A stretch of 64,000 nt of DNA, taken from positions 3,162,001 through 3,226,000 of the forward strand of contig OW051471.1 of the NCBI GenBank assembly GCA_932521025.1, in the 5' to 3' direction. Below, piece after piece: positions 39,554 through 52,340 of this stretch. The DNA is from Oscheius onirici (taxonomy: Eukaryota > Nematoda > Chromadorea > Rhabditida > Rhabditidae). A model generated the notes under the pieces. It was not told the origin of the DNA and made no database searches. It saw only the letters and a list, made by a program, of their open reading frames with translations. Every line of letters begins with the position of its first letter. Positions within the stretch are counted from its first letter, which is position 1. The position numbers and the translations under genes were made by a program.

Positions 39554-41759
39554 TCATTCGTCTAGACGTCGGAAGGCAAAGTGCATTGATTCGAGTAGAT
39601 CGTCGTAATCTCGCTTAATCTTCGCCTCGCCTTCTTTGATGGGATCCTGAAGAGAAGACCCGCCTCGAGAAATGAAACAGTAACAAACTTTAAATTTCAT
39701 GGAAGAGAGCTGATGAATAACATTTCCCATGCGTTCCTTGATGAAATTCCAGGTGATCCGGTGCTCATTCTGAGCAGTGGCTTCTACCAGATGGCGGGCG
39801 TGATCGTAGAAGGAAATCATATTTCTTAGCATGCCGACAGTCTTGTAGAAGGGGCAGAAACGGTCGTAGGGAGTATAGCTGTTCTGCTGGAGAAAATCTT
39901 CCTAAAAGCAGCATTCAGCATGATTGAAAATATGATGTACCTTTAGCAGTTTCGCCACTTCGAGAGTAACCTTATCCGTTTCGGCAAGTGCGGCTTTTCC
40001 GACGAGCTGTACAATTTCCGAGAGATCTTCCTCCTCTTGAAGGATTTGACGGCATTTGGTGCGGAGGAAAACAAAATCAGGAAAGTTCTTCTGGTAATAG
40101 TCTTCTAGTGAACGCATATACTTGCTGCAAGTTTTGATTAGAAGGGGAGAAACAAAATGCGCAATACCTGTATGATACGAGCCAGTTGATGGAAGGGAAA
40201 TGCTTCCGTTGGGCTAGTTTCTTGTCCAATCCCCAAAAGACTTGCACAATGCCGAGTGTCGCTGCTGTGACGGGGTCTGTGAAATCACCACCGGGCGGAG
40301 AGACACTGAAACCACCTTGAGATACAAAAAGAAGAAACACTCACGCTCCGACAATGGTTACGGACCCTTCTCGGGAAGGTCTTCCGAGACATCTGACACG
40401 GCCAGCACGTTCATAAAAAGAGGCTAGACGAGCTGACAGATAGGCCGGATAGCCGGAATCGGCCGGCATCTCTCCTAATCGTCCGGATATTTCTCGAAGA
40501 GCTTCAGCCCATCTGGAGGTAGAATCGGCCATCATGGACACGTTCAGGCCCATATCGCGAAAGTATTCGGCCATGCTGATCCCTGTGTAGATGGAGGCCT
40601 CTCGGGCAGCCACAGGCATATTAGAGGTGTTGGCGACGAGAGCTGTTCGCTTCATAATGGACGTCGTCATGCCGTTCACTTCCATCGTCAGCTCAGGAAA
40701 GTCTCGAAGAACCTCCGACATCTCGTTGCCACGTTCACCACAGCCGACATAAATAATTGCGTCCGAGTTGGAAAACTTTGACAATGACTGAGATATGACC
40801 GTTTTTCCACATCCAAATGCGCCTAAATAAGATTTCTTCGAGGTCTGAGACCAAAAAAGGACCTGGAACGGCAGTTGTTCCTCCTTGAACGCATGGGAAT
40901 AGAGCATCAAGTACACGTTGACCGCAAAGAAGTGGATTGTTAGCCGACAATTTTTCGTAGACTGGCCGTGGAGTACGGACTGGCCACACATGCATCAGCG
41001 TGAATGTTTTAGTCTTTCCAGCAAACTCTGCTTCAAGAATCGTATCCTAAAGATTGTAATAAGTGGGAACAAACCCAGGAACATACAGTGACAGAGTATT
41101 GCCCAGGAGGCGCGATATACGTAACAGTGCCGAATTGTTTGGGCGGGACGAGGATCCTGTGAGTGATGAGAAGGTTTTCGTAGACTTTTCCAATAACATC
41201 TCCGACAATGATATGAGTCCCAATAGTGATGGCCGGATTCGGCTCATAATCCCATTTGGCTTCTCGAGAAAGGGCGTTTGTGTTGATCCCTAAATAAGTT
41301 TGTGAATGGAGCTGAACGGAATGACAACCCTTCGGAATGTAGATGGACTGGCTTCTGTCGGCAATGTCTCTCAGAGGACGTTGAATGCCGTCAAAGATGC
41401 TTCCCATGATTCCGGGGCCTAATTCAACAGAAAGTGGGCTTCCAGTACGCCGGACTGGGTCGCCGATGGTTACGCCAGCTAAAAAATTGGGCTTGAAGAG
41501 GTAACAAATAAAGACTTACAAGTATCTTCGTAGACCTGGATAGTGGCTTGGTCGTTCTCTAGACGAATAATTTCTCCGACGAGTTCACAATGTCCAACTC
41601 GAACCAGCTCGTACATTGCCGCTCCCCACATTCTCTCTGCGATTACAACTTAATATTTAGTTGATATATAGCGGGAAACAGTAGCTTACCGGGGCCGGAA
41701 ACTCCGTAAACAAACCCGAAGGACGATTCTCTGTCGTCATTGTCGAGAGTGGGAGACAT
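39554..41759 (-). CDS. V-type proton ATPase catalytic subunit A
   Basis: Multiple short-intron exons on the minus strand rebuild a full-length subunit A from MSPTLDNDD (ATG at 41759) to FAFRRLDE (TGA at 39554). This subunit hydrolyses ATP in the V1 sector to drive proton pumping into lysosomes, endosomes and other compartments. Landmarks are the N-terminal YGVSGPG, the non-homologous insert, the P-loop GAFGCGKT (split by an intron), CGERGNEM with the catalytic Glu, [14 protein letters not shown], and [14 protein letters not shown] near the C-terminus. One intron near 41290-41330 is 39 nt without stop in frame and interrupts IPKG/INTN, so its retention would insert 13 residues. The gene shares a 450 bp divergent promoter region with the DDX3-like gene. 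Confidence 0.97.
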
Positions 41760-42212
41760 GCTCTGAAAACGACTGGCTGTATATATCAACTTTCAAAACG
41801 AGTGTATTCGAATATATATTGATAAACTTTCTTTATCAAACTTCGGTAAACGAGTGACGATTTCGCAACAGCATGTATTGAAGTCTTCAACGCTTAGTCA
41901 GAGCCTTTTTTCTGTGGTTTACAGCAACGTTTGCGGAACGAATTTCAAGAAAATAACAGAGAAAATATCATAATGAGAAGCCGGAAAAGGCAAACCGGAG
42001 AATGAAAATCGCTTGACCTACAACCTCGTCGTGGCAAGACCAATTTACAAAGGTGGTGTCGCCGGTCCTGTCACCAAATTCGAATCAGCTGCCGATAAAA
42101 TTTTGGGCCAAGAAGTTGCTTTATCATACGTTTTCCTTTTGTCGCTCTATTTCTTCTGTAGAATTTCTCCATCTTTTTAAAAAATCGTACACTTAATTTG
42201 CAGATTGCCGAG
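41760..42212. promoter_or_regulatory. divergent promoter region between V-ATPase A and DDX3-like genes
   Basis: The two ATGs are 453 bp apart and point outward. On the plus side an acceptor-like AATTTGCAG ends only nine bases before the DDX3-like ATG, with no clear upstream exon. This fits an intron in the leader or a spliced-leader acceptor. Confidence 0.5.
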
Positions 42213-44345
<2,133 letters not shown>

Positions 44346-44639
44346 CTTCACTGGTTAGTTTTTATTTGTTTTACTCATCGAAAGGTTTAGATGCCGAACG
44401 TGCGCACTTGTTGCCGTATTTTCAACCAACTGCGTCACAGACGTCCTCTTGCTGTCGTAAATAATCCAGTTTTCTTAGTTCAACGACATTTTCATTATTA
44501 GTTGCTCTTGTATTTTACCCTCTGGTTCGATATGAGTAAATCATTGTTTTCTTTTCTGAATGAACTATTTTGTAACAAAGGTGTTGCCATAACATCCAAA
44601 TAGGAAAATTCGAGACGAGACGACGCCAAGCTCTTCAGA

Positions 44640-44900
44640 TTATGCCGTTTCAGACTCAAGTTTTTGCTCTTTTTAATTGTTCAAGCAGAAGACTTCGTCG
44701 ATTGGCGGCGTCGTTGCGCCAAACTTTTTTTACCTTCTCTTTACTGGTTTATAAAGCTTTCTACTTGCCTCTGACACAGTAGAATTTGGTAAAAGACTCC
44801 AAATTCGAAATTAGCTATCTAGTCAACAACTTGCTATGACGATTCTCGTGGACAAACACAGTCAGCTACCGACACCATAGCACTTTATTAGTTTAGATGT
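44640..44900 (+). repeat. copy of dispersed repeat family
   Basis: About 250 bp resembling 55975-56230 along its whole length: ACTTCGTCG..GGCGTCGT..CGCCAAACTTTT, CTACTT(G/C)CCTCTGACACAGT, GACGATTCTCGTGG and the terminal TTTATTAGTTTAGAT. Non-coding and at about 75-80% by eye. Confidence 0.75.
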
Positions 44901-45126
44901 TCATTAGCCGAGCTCATTGCAAGTTCCAAGACCGCCATCCAAAGTTATGGCAGCCTGTCACCTTCCCCCAATTGTAAGAGCAAAACCTTTGCAGTAATTT
45001 TATGGGCAAACAAAGTGCATACAAACAGAAACAAAGATGCTAACAACGTATTAAGAGAGGGGTAGTAACGTAAGGTAAAGAGGGAGTTATATTTTTGTAT
45101 AAGAGTAAACAAAGTGTTAAAGAGAA

Positions 45127-46251
45127 CTAGGGAAAGAACAGTCGATTATCGACGAGCTTGAAGTGCTGCGGGACAGTCGGAGCCATTCCGACGGCAGCCA
45201 TGTGCTTATGGGAACGAACGTGCGAATTGATTGGGGTATCGAGAAACTTGACTTCAGCTACGTAGTGATGGTCGCAACGAGAGCCAGTATGAAAAGCGGC
45301 CCAGCAATAGCTGGAAATAGGATAGTAGCAATATTTTCGGAATGAAACTTACTCGCAATAGTATTGTAGGCAGGAAACGTTGTTGCAGAAGAAGATTCCC
45401 TTTCTGCTGTCACATTGCTCACAATTTACGCCAAAAAGCACATATGGCTTCATTTCAGTCGTCTGAAAAGTGAAGCATTTTGTGAAGTAAAAATTAGCTT
45501 ACCCAGTTACGACCCGCTATTGGAGTCATATCGAGCTGCTTCGTGAGGATAGCCTGCAAGAAACCCGTGCTGTTGTCGAAGAAGACTGTAGCTGTTCCCT
45601 GGGGGTAGCTATACAGACGATCCAAGTCTATCTGGACACATCTGACGGAACCGAACTTAGCTTCCATTATATCGAAGATCTGTTCTGAAAATTGTGACGA
45701 TTGATCGCAGAAAGAGGGTGACAAACCTGCAGTAGCCATTCGAGGAACATGACCCAAGAATAGCGTATTCTCGCGATGATCAAGCTTGACGTTGGACCGC
45801 TTGTAGAAAATCCTGTCGTCGAGACTAAATGGTCGGACGTGAATGGTCTGTCCAAGCCAGGATGCAAAGTCCAAGTAGTATTGGGAGGAGGTGTTCATTT
45901 GACAGACTCTGAGAAGTCTTTGAACGGAAGATGAGCTGTTATAGAGGACGAAAAGATATCCGGACAACTTGACTTGAGCTAAATTGGTCTTTTTGGCACA
46001 CTAGGGAACTTTTGACAAAACCTTTAGTCGGTACAACATGACTAGGGGGTTTCGGCCATTCTATTCCGCATGCTCCAAACTGCTGGAAGAACAATTCTAT
46101 CTTCTTTCCGTCAGGATTATCTGCAGCAAAAATAACCAGCACCGAAAAAGGACTCACTAGGTTTCACGGAATCAGGAAGTCTTCCAATGAAGACTTTTCG
46201 CGAGTACGACTTTGATTTCTCTATCGGAGTCGAACAGAACAAAGTAGGCAT
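45127..46251 (-). CDS. CPEB-type RNA-binding protein, short form
   Basis: Six exons (46158-46251, 46022-46120, 45727-45978, 45503-45684, 45353-45462, 45127-45310) close in phase to 306 residues. CPEB proteins bind U-rich elements in mRNA 3' ends and control poly(A) length and translation, especially in germ cells. The first RRM begins KVFIGRLPDSV; the second has NTLFLGHVPR, and the C-terminal ZZ-type zinc domain has the CEQC...FFCNNVSCLQYYCDYCWAAFH pattern (C-x2-C, C-x4-C, C-x2-C, H). The usual long disordered N-terminus is absent. An acceptor-like TTTTTTGCAG lies just before the first ATG, so either an upstream exon, or a spliced leader, joins here. Confidence 0.93.
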
Positions 46252-46623
46252 TTTTGTGACCCTGCCTGCAAAAAATTGACGTAAAAATACATTCACAAAA
46301 GAACGAGAAAATGAGAAAGCGAAAAAGAAACTAGGAAGATTTGGTAAAGCTAGGCCATTTACTGAGCCGTACACCAGCCTACACCCTACAGTAATCTAGC
46401 AATTTGAGCGGGAAATTACTAAACCCTTTTCCTAAATTTTGGAAGTTCTTCTCAATGCCATTTCTGCTTTGTTTGGTGAATTCTTATCTGCTGTTTTGTA
46501 CTTTTTTTGTCGAAATCAGACGCATTTTACCGTAGAACATAGTAAAAGAGTTTGTTGAAATTGTCCCCATTTTCACTTTCTCAGCTGTGGTCTTTCATCA
46601 GTTTCCGATTTTCAGCGGTGTAG

Positions 46624-48199
46624 ATGTCTTCCACGCCACAGCGAGCCGTTAATTCGAGGGAAAATTCAACAAGAGGCACTTCCATTCATGCCATGGATAT
46701 CGAAGACGCAGGATCGGCCGCCGGGAACAAAAACACCGCTCAAGGGAAATTGGACCAGTTCCGGGACTTTGTAGGAAAAACATGCTGCTCATGTGTGACC
46801 AAGGTATTGTTGTTAGCCGTATTTATCGATGCAAAGCTTTTAGATGCCAGCAATTTTACTCGTCATTGGAATCTGTGTACTTGTGGCCCTGCTTCTTGCC
46901 ATGATCCCTGCCATCTTCGTGTTGACAAACGCGGTTTCCAGTCAAACCGAGGCTCTTGTTTCGAGCCATGAGGATTCCGGGGTTCGTTGTTTTTTTATTG
47001 TACTTTCAATATTTTAAAATTCAGCTAAAACGTATATTGCCTATATCATTGAAGCCGGACAACGATACGGACGATGTTGAGCTGCCACCGACAGTTCATG
47101 GAATCCCTGTGACGTCCCTCTATCCTCCCAACATCTCCATGTGCTTCGGATTTGGATTCACCTGTCTTGAGAACCCGTCGATTGTCATCAGCACTTCGAA
47201 GAGGTGTGACGGCGTCAACGACTGTCCGGATGGATCTGACGAGAGAGCCTGCCAAAAATGCCAGACCTGGGCCTCGTGCCCGCTAACAAACGGCGAGATA
47301 ATGTGTCTCCACGGCGAACATATGTGTGATCAAATTAAACATTGCCCGGATCAGTACGACGAGGACAACTTTTGCAGTTAGCTTGTCTCTGTTTTTTCAG
47401 CCTACTTTACGTTAAGAATCCGATTGTGACGAAGGCCAGCACCGCTGCAAGAAACAAAACGACCAGAACATCTGTCTGCCGCAGGAGGCTCTATGCGACG
47501 GAATCAACGACTGCGCCGACGGCAGTGACGAGAGCGAATGTAATACCTGCTCCGTCGGAGCCAAATTCTGTGCCGAAAGCGACACCTGCATTGCCGCCCG
47601 CAACGTCTGTGATGGTGTGCCCGACTGTGACGACGGATCTGATGAGCAGGTTCGATTCACCACTTTCTCTGTAACAATGAGATAATTCAGGGCTGTGATT
47701 GTCGTTCCTGCAGTGCCAGTCATCTTGCCGTCTGTGACTGCGGAACCTGCATCACCGAAGACCGAATTTGTGACGGCGTCGTCGACTGCAAAGATGGCCA
47801 CGACGAGATGAACTGCCCCGGATTCTGCGCTCTAGACGGAGCTCCCGTGGATCTGGACAGCAGTGGCAGCGGTGGATCTTTCTGCTGCAGCAAGGACGGA
47901 TCGTGTCACGAGGCTTCAGCTCGCTGTGACGGAGTCGCACACTGTTCGGACGGAGAAGATGAGATAGGCTGTACTTGTCAAGGTAAGTCTATTGATGCTA
48001 GGTGCTTGTAACAAAGATTCTTTCAGAATGCCTCGGTCGTCACGAAGGGGTCTACATGTGCGGCGATGGGTCACGCTGTCTGCGTCGTGATGACGTTTGC
48101 CTTCCCTATTCTTCATGCCCCAACGCCACCTTTGCCGACAAGGCATACTGTGCAATTCAAGCCCTTCGCAGTCTACAGGATCTACAAGACGACTTCTAG
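46624..48199 (+). CDS. type II membrane protein with LDL-receptor class A repeats
   Basis: Six exons (46624-46803, 46844-46981, 47025-47376, 47417-47649, 47691-47982, 48027-48199) close in phase to 455 residues. A cytosolic Ser/Thr-rich N-terminus of about 60 residues precedes a transmembrane helix ([20 protein letters not shown]). The outer part carries at least five LDLa modules with the Ca-binding C-DG-x-DC-x-DGSDE pattern, for example [26 protein letters not shown] and [13 protein letters not shown]. Such modules bind protein or lipoprotein ligands with calcium. No EGF or beta-propeller module is present, so it is not an LDL receptor proper, nor is a protease or CUB domain seen. The leading ATG is only 370 bp from the CPEB ATG, in divergent orientation. 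Polyadenylation signal AATAAA near 48287. Confidence 0.88.
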
Positions 48200-48702
48200 T
48201 CCCCAAATAACACCACTTCATACATATTGTGAATCTTCTATACTTTCGTACGTTTTAATCTTTTGTACACCCGTTTAAACAGTCCATAATAAAGTGAGCA
48301 TCCTAAGTTTCTACTGTTTTTGCTTGTCACGTAGATGTTCCCCCTTTTTACAAATTAGTTAGTCCAGAAACTTCTGTTTGCTGCTAGAAGACTAACGTTA
48401 TGACGCCGGCTACAAAACCGACTGAAGGTCCAGGTTGAAGACGCTCTGATGAAGAAATTACTATCTGAAGCTATGTACATACATATCTTTTAAACGTTGG
48501 ATGGTGAGCACCAACCTCTTTCTTTTCGACTTTCCCCGTCTCCCTTTTTTGTTACTCATATTCTCTTCGTCAGATTGTCATCCCTTTGATAGATGTTTCT
48601 TTCAATAGTCACCACATCACATCCGCTGTTTCTGTACTCTTCCTATTCCTTTCAACTACTCTAGGAGCCCTGTCTCTTTTGCTAACTTTGGTAGTTTAGA
48701 TC

Positions 48703-49213
48703 CAATTGCTGCAGTACAAGAGAGGCCACAACAGTCAGGACTTTTGGTGCGAATGGTTAAGCTATAAGGATCGTTTCGAAAAGTCTGCTGGACGTGAACA
48801 GGTCCGTTGCGGTGACAGCTTCCCCATTTTCTGGGTTGACAGCCCCGAAGAACACGTGCTCGGATACGTCGACAAGACTGAGCTCGCTCAGTTCAATGCC
48901 AATGGAAAAGTCTGGAGGGAATGGTCTTGCCAACATGACGATCATCACCAGGAACTGGTGGACCGCCGTTCTGCGAGTGTCCCAACTGCTCCCCCTGTTC
49001 CGAGGCCTGGACTCGTGTCATGCTCAACGAATGGATGGACATCCGTGGCCTAACCGTACTTTCGTCAAGGTTCCGAACCCCGACCAGTACATGGCTGGAG
49101 AGACGGTGATGGGACGCGTCTGGTTCTCGGAGCACGTCCGCGGATTCGACTGGGTTCCGTTCTCTACAGCTGCAATTTTTGGAGAGAAGGAGTTAGAAAT
49201 CGTTACATTTTGA
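48703..49213 (+). CDS. unrecognised gene, 5' and middle part, probably disrupted
   Basis: After an acceptor-like TTTAG near 48699 a frame encodes QDFWCEWLSYKDRFE, RCGDSFPIFWVDSPEEHVLG and FNANGKVWREW, clearly protein-like and GC-biased at third positions. From about 48905 a second frame becomes protein-like (RTFVKVPNPDQYMAGET, GRVWFSEHVRGFDWVPF) and stops at 49213. I find no acceptable intron for the change of frame; the only GT-AG candidate is 28 nt. So the gene has a frameshift, or uses an unusual intron. No start codon with good context is visible. Exons with a similar style resume at 50891 beyond an RTE remnant. No domain recognised. Confidence 0.5.
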
Positions 49214-49509
49214 ATCCGAACAGTTCTAAATCGGGACAGACCCCTGATTGCTAGATGTGCAGCGGCAAAATATTGTCGGAACTAATAGGACTGATCTATT
49301 TAATAATATCTAAACATTTTCAGATTTGGAACTATGTATTAGAATGACCGATCTGATTGTAGCTCCTTGATCTGAATCCATGTCCCGAGCGATGAGAACC
49401 CGTATCGTCCTTTTCAAGATATGTCCTTGTAATGCATAATACATCCGTGGACATCCGTGGCCTAACCGTGACCTAACCTTCACCTTCACTTCACTGCGTC
49501 GTCGATTTC

Positions 49510-50345
49510 GCTCCTATTCAAAAAAGGCGACCCGCTGGAGATAAAAAAAAACTACCGTCCCATTGCACTACTCTCTGTCGTCTTCAAAGTCTTCAGTTCG
49601 ATTCTACTTTCCCGGATGCATAGAATACTAGATGCCAACCAACCGCCGGAACAGGCGGGATTCAGGAAGAAATTCTCCACGTCAGACCACATCCAGGTCA
49701 TATCTGAAATTATCGAAAGAGCAGTAGAGTACAACTTTCCGCTATTCATTGCCTTCATAGACTATTCCAAAGCATCCGATTCCATCGAACACGGAGCACG
49801 GTGGAGAGCATTGAACCGGCAGGGAGTACCTGCGAAACTGATTCGAATTCTCCAGCAGATCTATCGGACAACTGACGTCAGCATCCGAGTATGTGGGAAA
49901 CCTGTGAAAATAGACCTTCAGCGAGGAGTTCTTCAAGGAGACTCAATTTCTCCCTCTTTTCACAGCAGTAGTTGAAGATGTTTTGCGGAGCCTGAACTGG
50001 GATGAAGTCGGAGTGAAAGTGAATGGAAAGATGCTGCACAATTTGCGATATGCCGACGACACTGTGGTATTTTCTCACTCCGCCAGGGAACTGGAAGAAA
50101 TGTTGAAGGATCTAGCCCGTCAGTTTAGCTGCTGGGTTAACCTTGAACTGTCAGAAGACTAAACTGATGACCAATTGTGATCACGTACCAATTTCTGTCA
50201 ACGGAGAAGTAATACCATACTGCCGGGAGTACATCTATCTTGGAACCAGGGTCTCGTTCGGCAGGAACAACACGCTAGAAGTAGGCCGCAGAATCCGGTC
50301 TGGTTGGGTGCCTTCAATAAATTCCACCAGATGTTTACGAGCCGA
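49510..50345 (+). mobile_element. decayed RTE-type LINE reverse transcriptase fragment 2
   Basis: Pieces encode KKNYRPIALLSVVFKVF, EQAGFRKKFSTSDHIQVI, AFIDYSKASDSIEH, RGVLQGDSISPS and, in another frame, LRYADDTVVFSHSA and YLGTRVSF. This is the same RTE family as fragment 1. Note the catalytic-region change AFDS to ASDS, a frame break near 49960 and a stop near 50160. It lies between two coding portions of an unrecognised gene. Confidence 0.85.
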
Positions 50346-50464
50346 AGAAAAAAAGGAGTCTATATGGGATGTGTGTAGAACCATGCCTGCTCTATACCTC
50401 ATTGTCAGAAACCTGGCCTGCACGACAATCCGACCTGACAAGCTTGAAGACGGCACAGCGGAAA

Positions 50465-50680
50465 ATGGTAATTCAGCGCTGAATTCTGGGGCGGGGCGGG
50501 CAAATTCAGCGCTGCTATATTAGTTTTTATTGATTTTTTTGGTTATCTTTGTAGAAGACGTTGTATTACATTGCACCAACAACGTCTTCTACAAAGACAA
50601 CCAAAAAAATCAATAAAAACTAATATTTCAGCGCTGAATTTGGCCGCCCCGCCCCAGAATTATGCGCTGAATTTCCCCCG
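50465..50680. repeat. long near-perfect hairpin (foldback element)
   Basis: Arms of about 85 bp (50478-50563 and 50580-50664) pair with only a few mismatches around a 16 nt loop. The inner arm includes TTTTATTGATTTTTTTGG and its complement; the outer part contains TTCAGCGCTGAA-type palindromes and GGGGCGGGGCG. No coding capacity; probably a non-autonomous element next to the RTE remnant. Confidence 0.85.
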
Positions 50681-50890
50681 CCCCAGCCGCCCCATTTGGC
50701 ACAAGCCTGGCTAGGACAAGTCCCATTTGGAGAGCTAGCATGTCGCGACATATAGAAAATACATGATCATCGTGAAATAAATCATTATTAAATCATTAAA
50801 TGCATGATACAGGTAGCCTTGTCAGTGTTAGAATTTCTTTTACACTTGTGAAACAAAATTCACGTTAACCACACAAAAGGGACATCACAG

Positions 50891-51071
50891 TCCCGGAGTC
50901 GTCACCTTCAACGGCAAGCAGATTCTCGGAAAGTGCGTCGTCCGCAATGAGAAGGTTCGTGCCAAACCGTTTCAATATTTCTCATCCAAATTTCAGGCCT
51001 CTGCCGGTTTTGGAGGCAAGGAAAAACATCCTGACTGGACCAGCTGCTGCCAACAACACTATTGTTCTTAA
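50891..51071 (+). CDS. 3' exons of the unrecognised gene at 48.7 kb (tentative)
   Basis: The exon 50891-50954 (PGVVTFNGKQILGKCVVRNEK in pieces) has an acceptor CATCACAG and donor GTTCGT; the next begins after TTTCAG near 50997. In the phase implied by the donor the frame stops at 51071, but another frame (ending KDKLG, stop near 51087) reads more like protein. The exons sit about 1.7 kb beyond the middle part, separated by the RTE remnant and hairpin. They may be the true end of that gene. Confidence 0.35.
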
Positions 51072-51329
51072 GGACAAGCTCGGATAGAAGCTCGACTGAG
51101 GCTCTCCCTCGTCGATACGAAAACGTATAAAGAAAAGCTCTGTGTCCTTTTTCTTTGCTTGGTGTCCTGAATATCTTCTTGAGTTCTCCAAGTGCTCTGG
51201 AAGTTCCGTCTTCCTGTATGGCAATAAAAAACGTCTGGGCTCATCTTTAATATTAAAGTGCAATGGTGTCTGTGGCTGACTCTGTTTATTTGTTTGTCTG
51301 TTTGTTTGTCCGAGGCCAAAAAATTTTAG

Positions 51330-51605
51330 TGTATTGTTAAGAGTCGCCGCTGTTACCCAGACGGCCCGGGTTCGATTTCTCTCCTCGCCAAATAATTTTG
51401 CTAAATTATTTTGAGTAGGAAATAGAGTCAGGATAACAGGTAGGGATAAGAAGAGACGTTCTGTGTTAGTTCAGAGAGAGAGAGATTGGATAGCCGGAAA
51501 AGGGATGAAAAGAAATCGGTTGACTAGAGAAGGGATCAGAAGAGATCTGTTGACTGGGGAAGGGATCAGAAGAGATCGGTTGACTGGGGAAGGATCGGTT
51601 GACTG
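51330..51605 (+). repeat. tRNA-derived SINE-like element with tandem 3' repeats, copy 2
   Basis: CGCTGTTACCCAGACGGCCC then GGGTTCGATTTC (tRNA B-box) is followed by the same downstream sequence as in the copy at 37530-37960. It ends in tandem units of about 31 bp (AGATCGGTTGACTGGGGAAG) at 51480-51605, directly at the edge of the 735 bp duplication. Confidence 0.7.
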
Positions 51606-52340
51606 AAAGAAAGGATTGGTCTGATCAGTTAGAGAGGAGATACAACAAAAAAAGCTTGCAAACAACGACTTCCACTCGAAATGAGTTTATTCGATGCAAA
51701 AGTGTCTTTTACCTTTTGCCCCTCAATTCGGCTTCTGTACCTCCAAGTCGAGATCGACGAGGAAGGTGTCTCCCTTGTTCTTGACCACGTCAACCGTCGG
51801 CTCCAGGACGATCTCGATGCCCAGCTGCTTGACGTCTTCCGGCTTTCCCGACAGAGCCACATAGCCAAAATGTTGAAGCGAAGGAGATGGCTGCATCGTG
51901 GTCTTCTCCATCAGATTCTGGGGCGATTTGGCGGCACTCATGGCTTCGAGTTGCTCCGTGCCGGCTTCAAGACGCTGCTGCTGACAGTCGGCCAGAAACG
52001 AGGCCAGACGACGCTCGCGGTAGGCATGCTCCTCCTCCATCGACGGGACTTCCTTCTGCGACATCGTTCAGCTATTGTGACTTTTTTTATTCGGAAAAAA
52101 CCTTTTAAAAGTTTTCGAAATTGCAAACTTTCTTTTGATTTGAAGTTTCTTTTGTAATGTTGAACAAAGGCTATGTAATCCCAGAATTCGCTCAAATCTC
52201 CCAATGCTGCTGTTTCTGCTCGTCTCATTTCCGACTCTTCTCTTCCTCTGTACCCGCAAATCGGAGCGGACCGAAGACTCGAAGAAGCTGCTGAAACAGT
52301 CGACTGCCAACAAGATGAAGAAGAAGAAGGGACTGTCACA
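51606..52340. repeat. right arm of a 735 bp inverted duplication
   Basis: Reverse complement of 1-735. The edge at 51606 abuts the tandem repeats of the SINE-like element. On the other side the homology runs to at least 52340, where the first copy leaves the window. Confidence 0.9.
51723..52064 (-). CDS. unrecognised 113-residue protein (copy 2)
   Basis: Near-identical paralogue of 277-618, with an uninterrupted 113-codon frame from ATG 52064. About six residues differ, mostly conservatively, which suggests that both copies are under constraint. It is divergent to the complete lysine-rich gene that starts 139 bp away at 52204. No domain recognised. Confidence 0.7.
   Translation of the reverse strand: MSQKEVPSMEEEHAYRERRLASFLADCQQQRLEAGTEQLEAMSAAKSPQNLMEKTTMQPSPSLQHFGYVALSGKPEDVKQLGIEIVLEPTVDVVKNKGDTFLVDLDLEVQKPN

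Noticed and set aside
51599-52157. Plus-strand open frames of 158 and 61 codons
   Set aside because: They are antisense shadows of the 113-residue gene, present in both arms only because the arms are identical.
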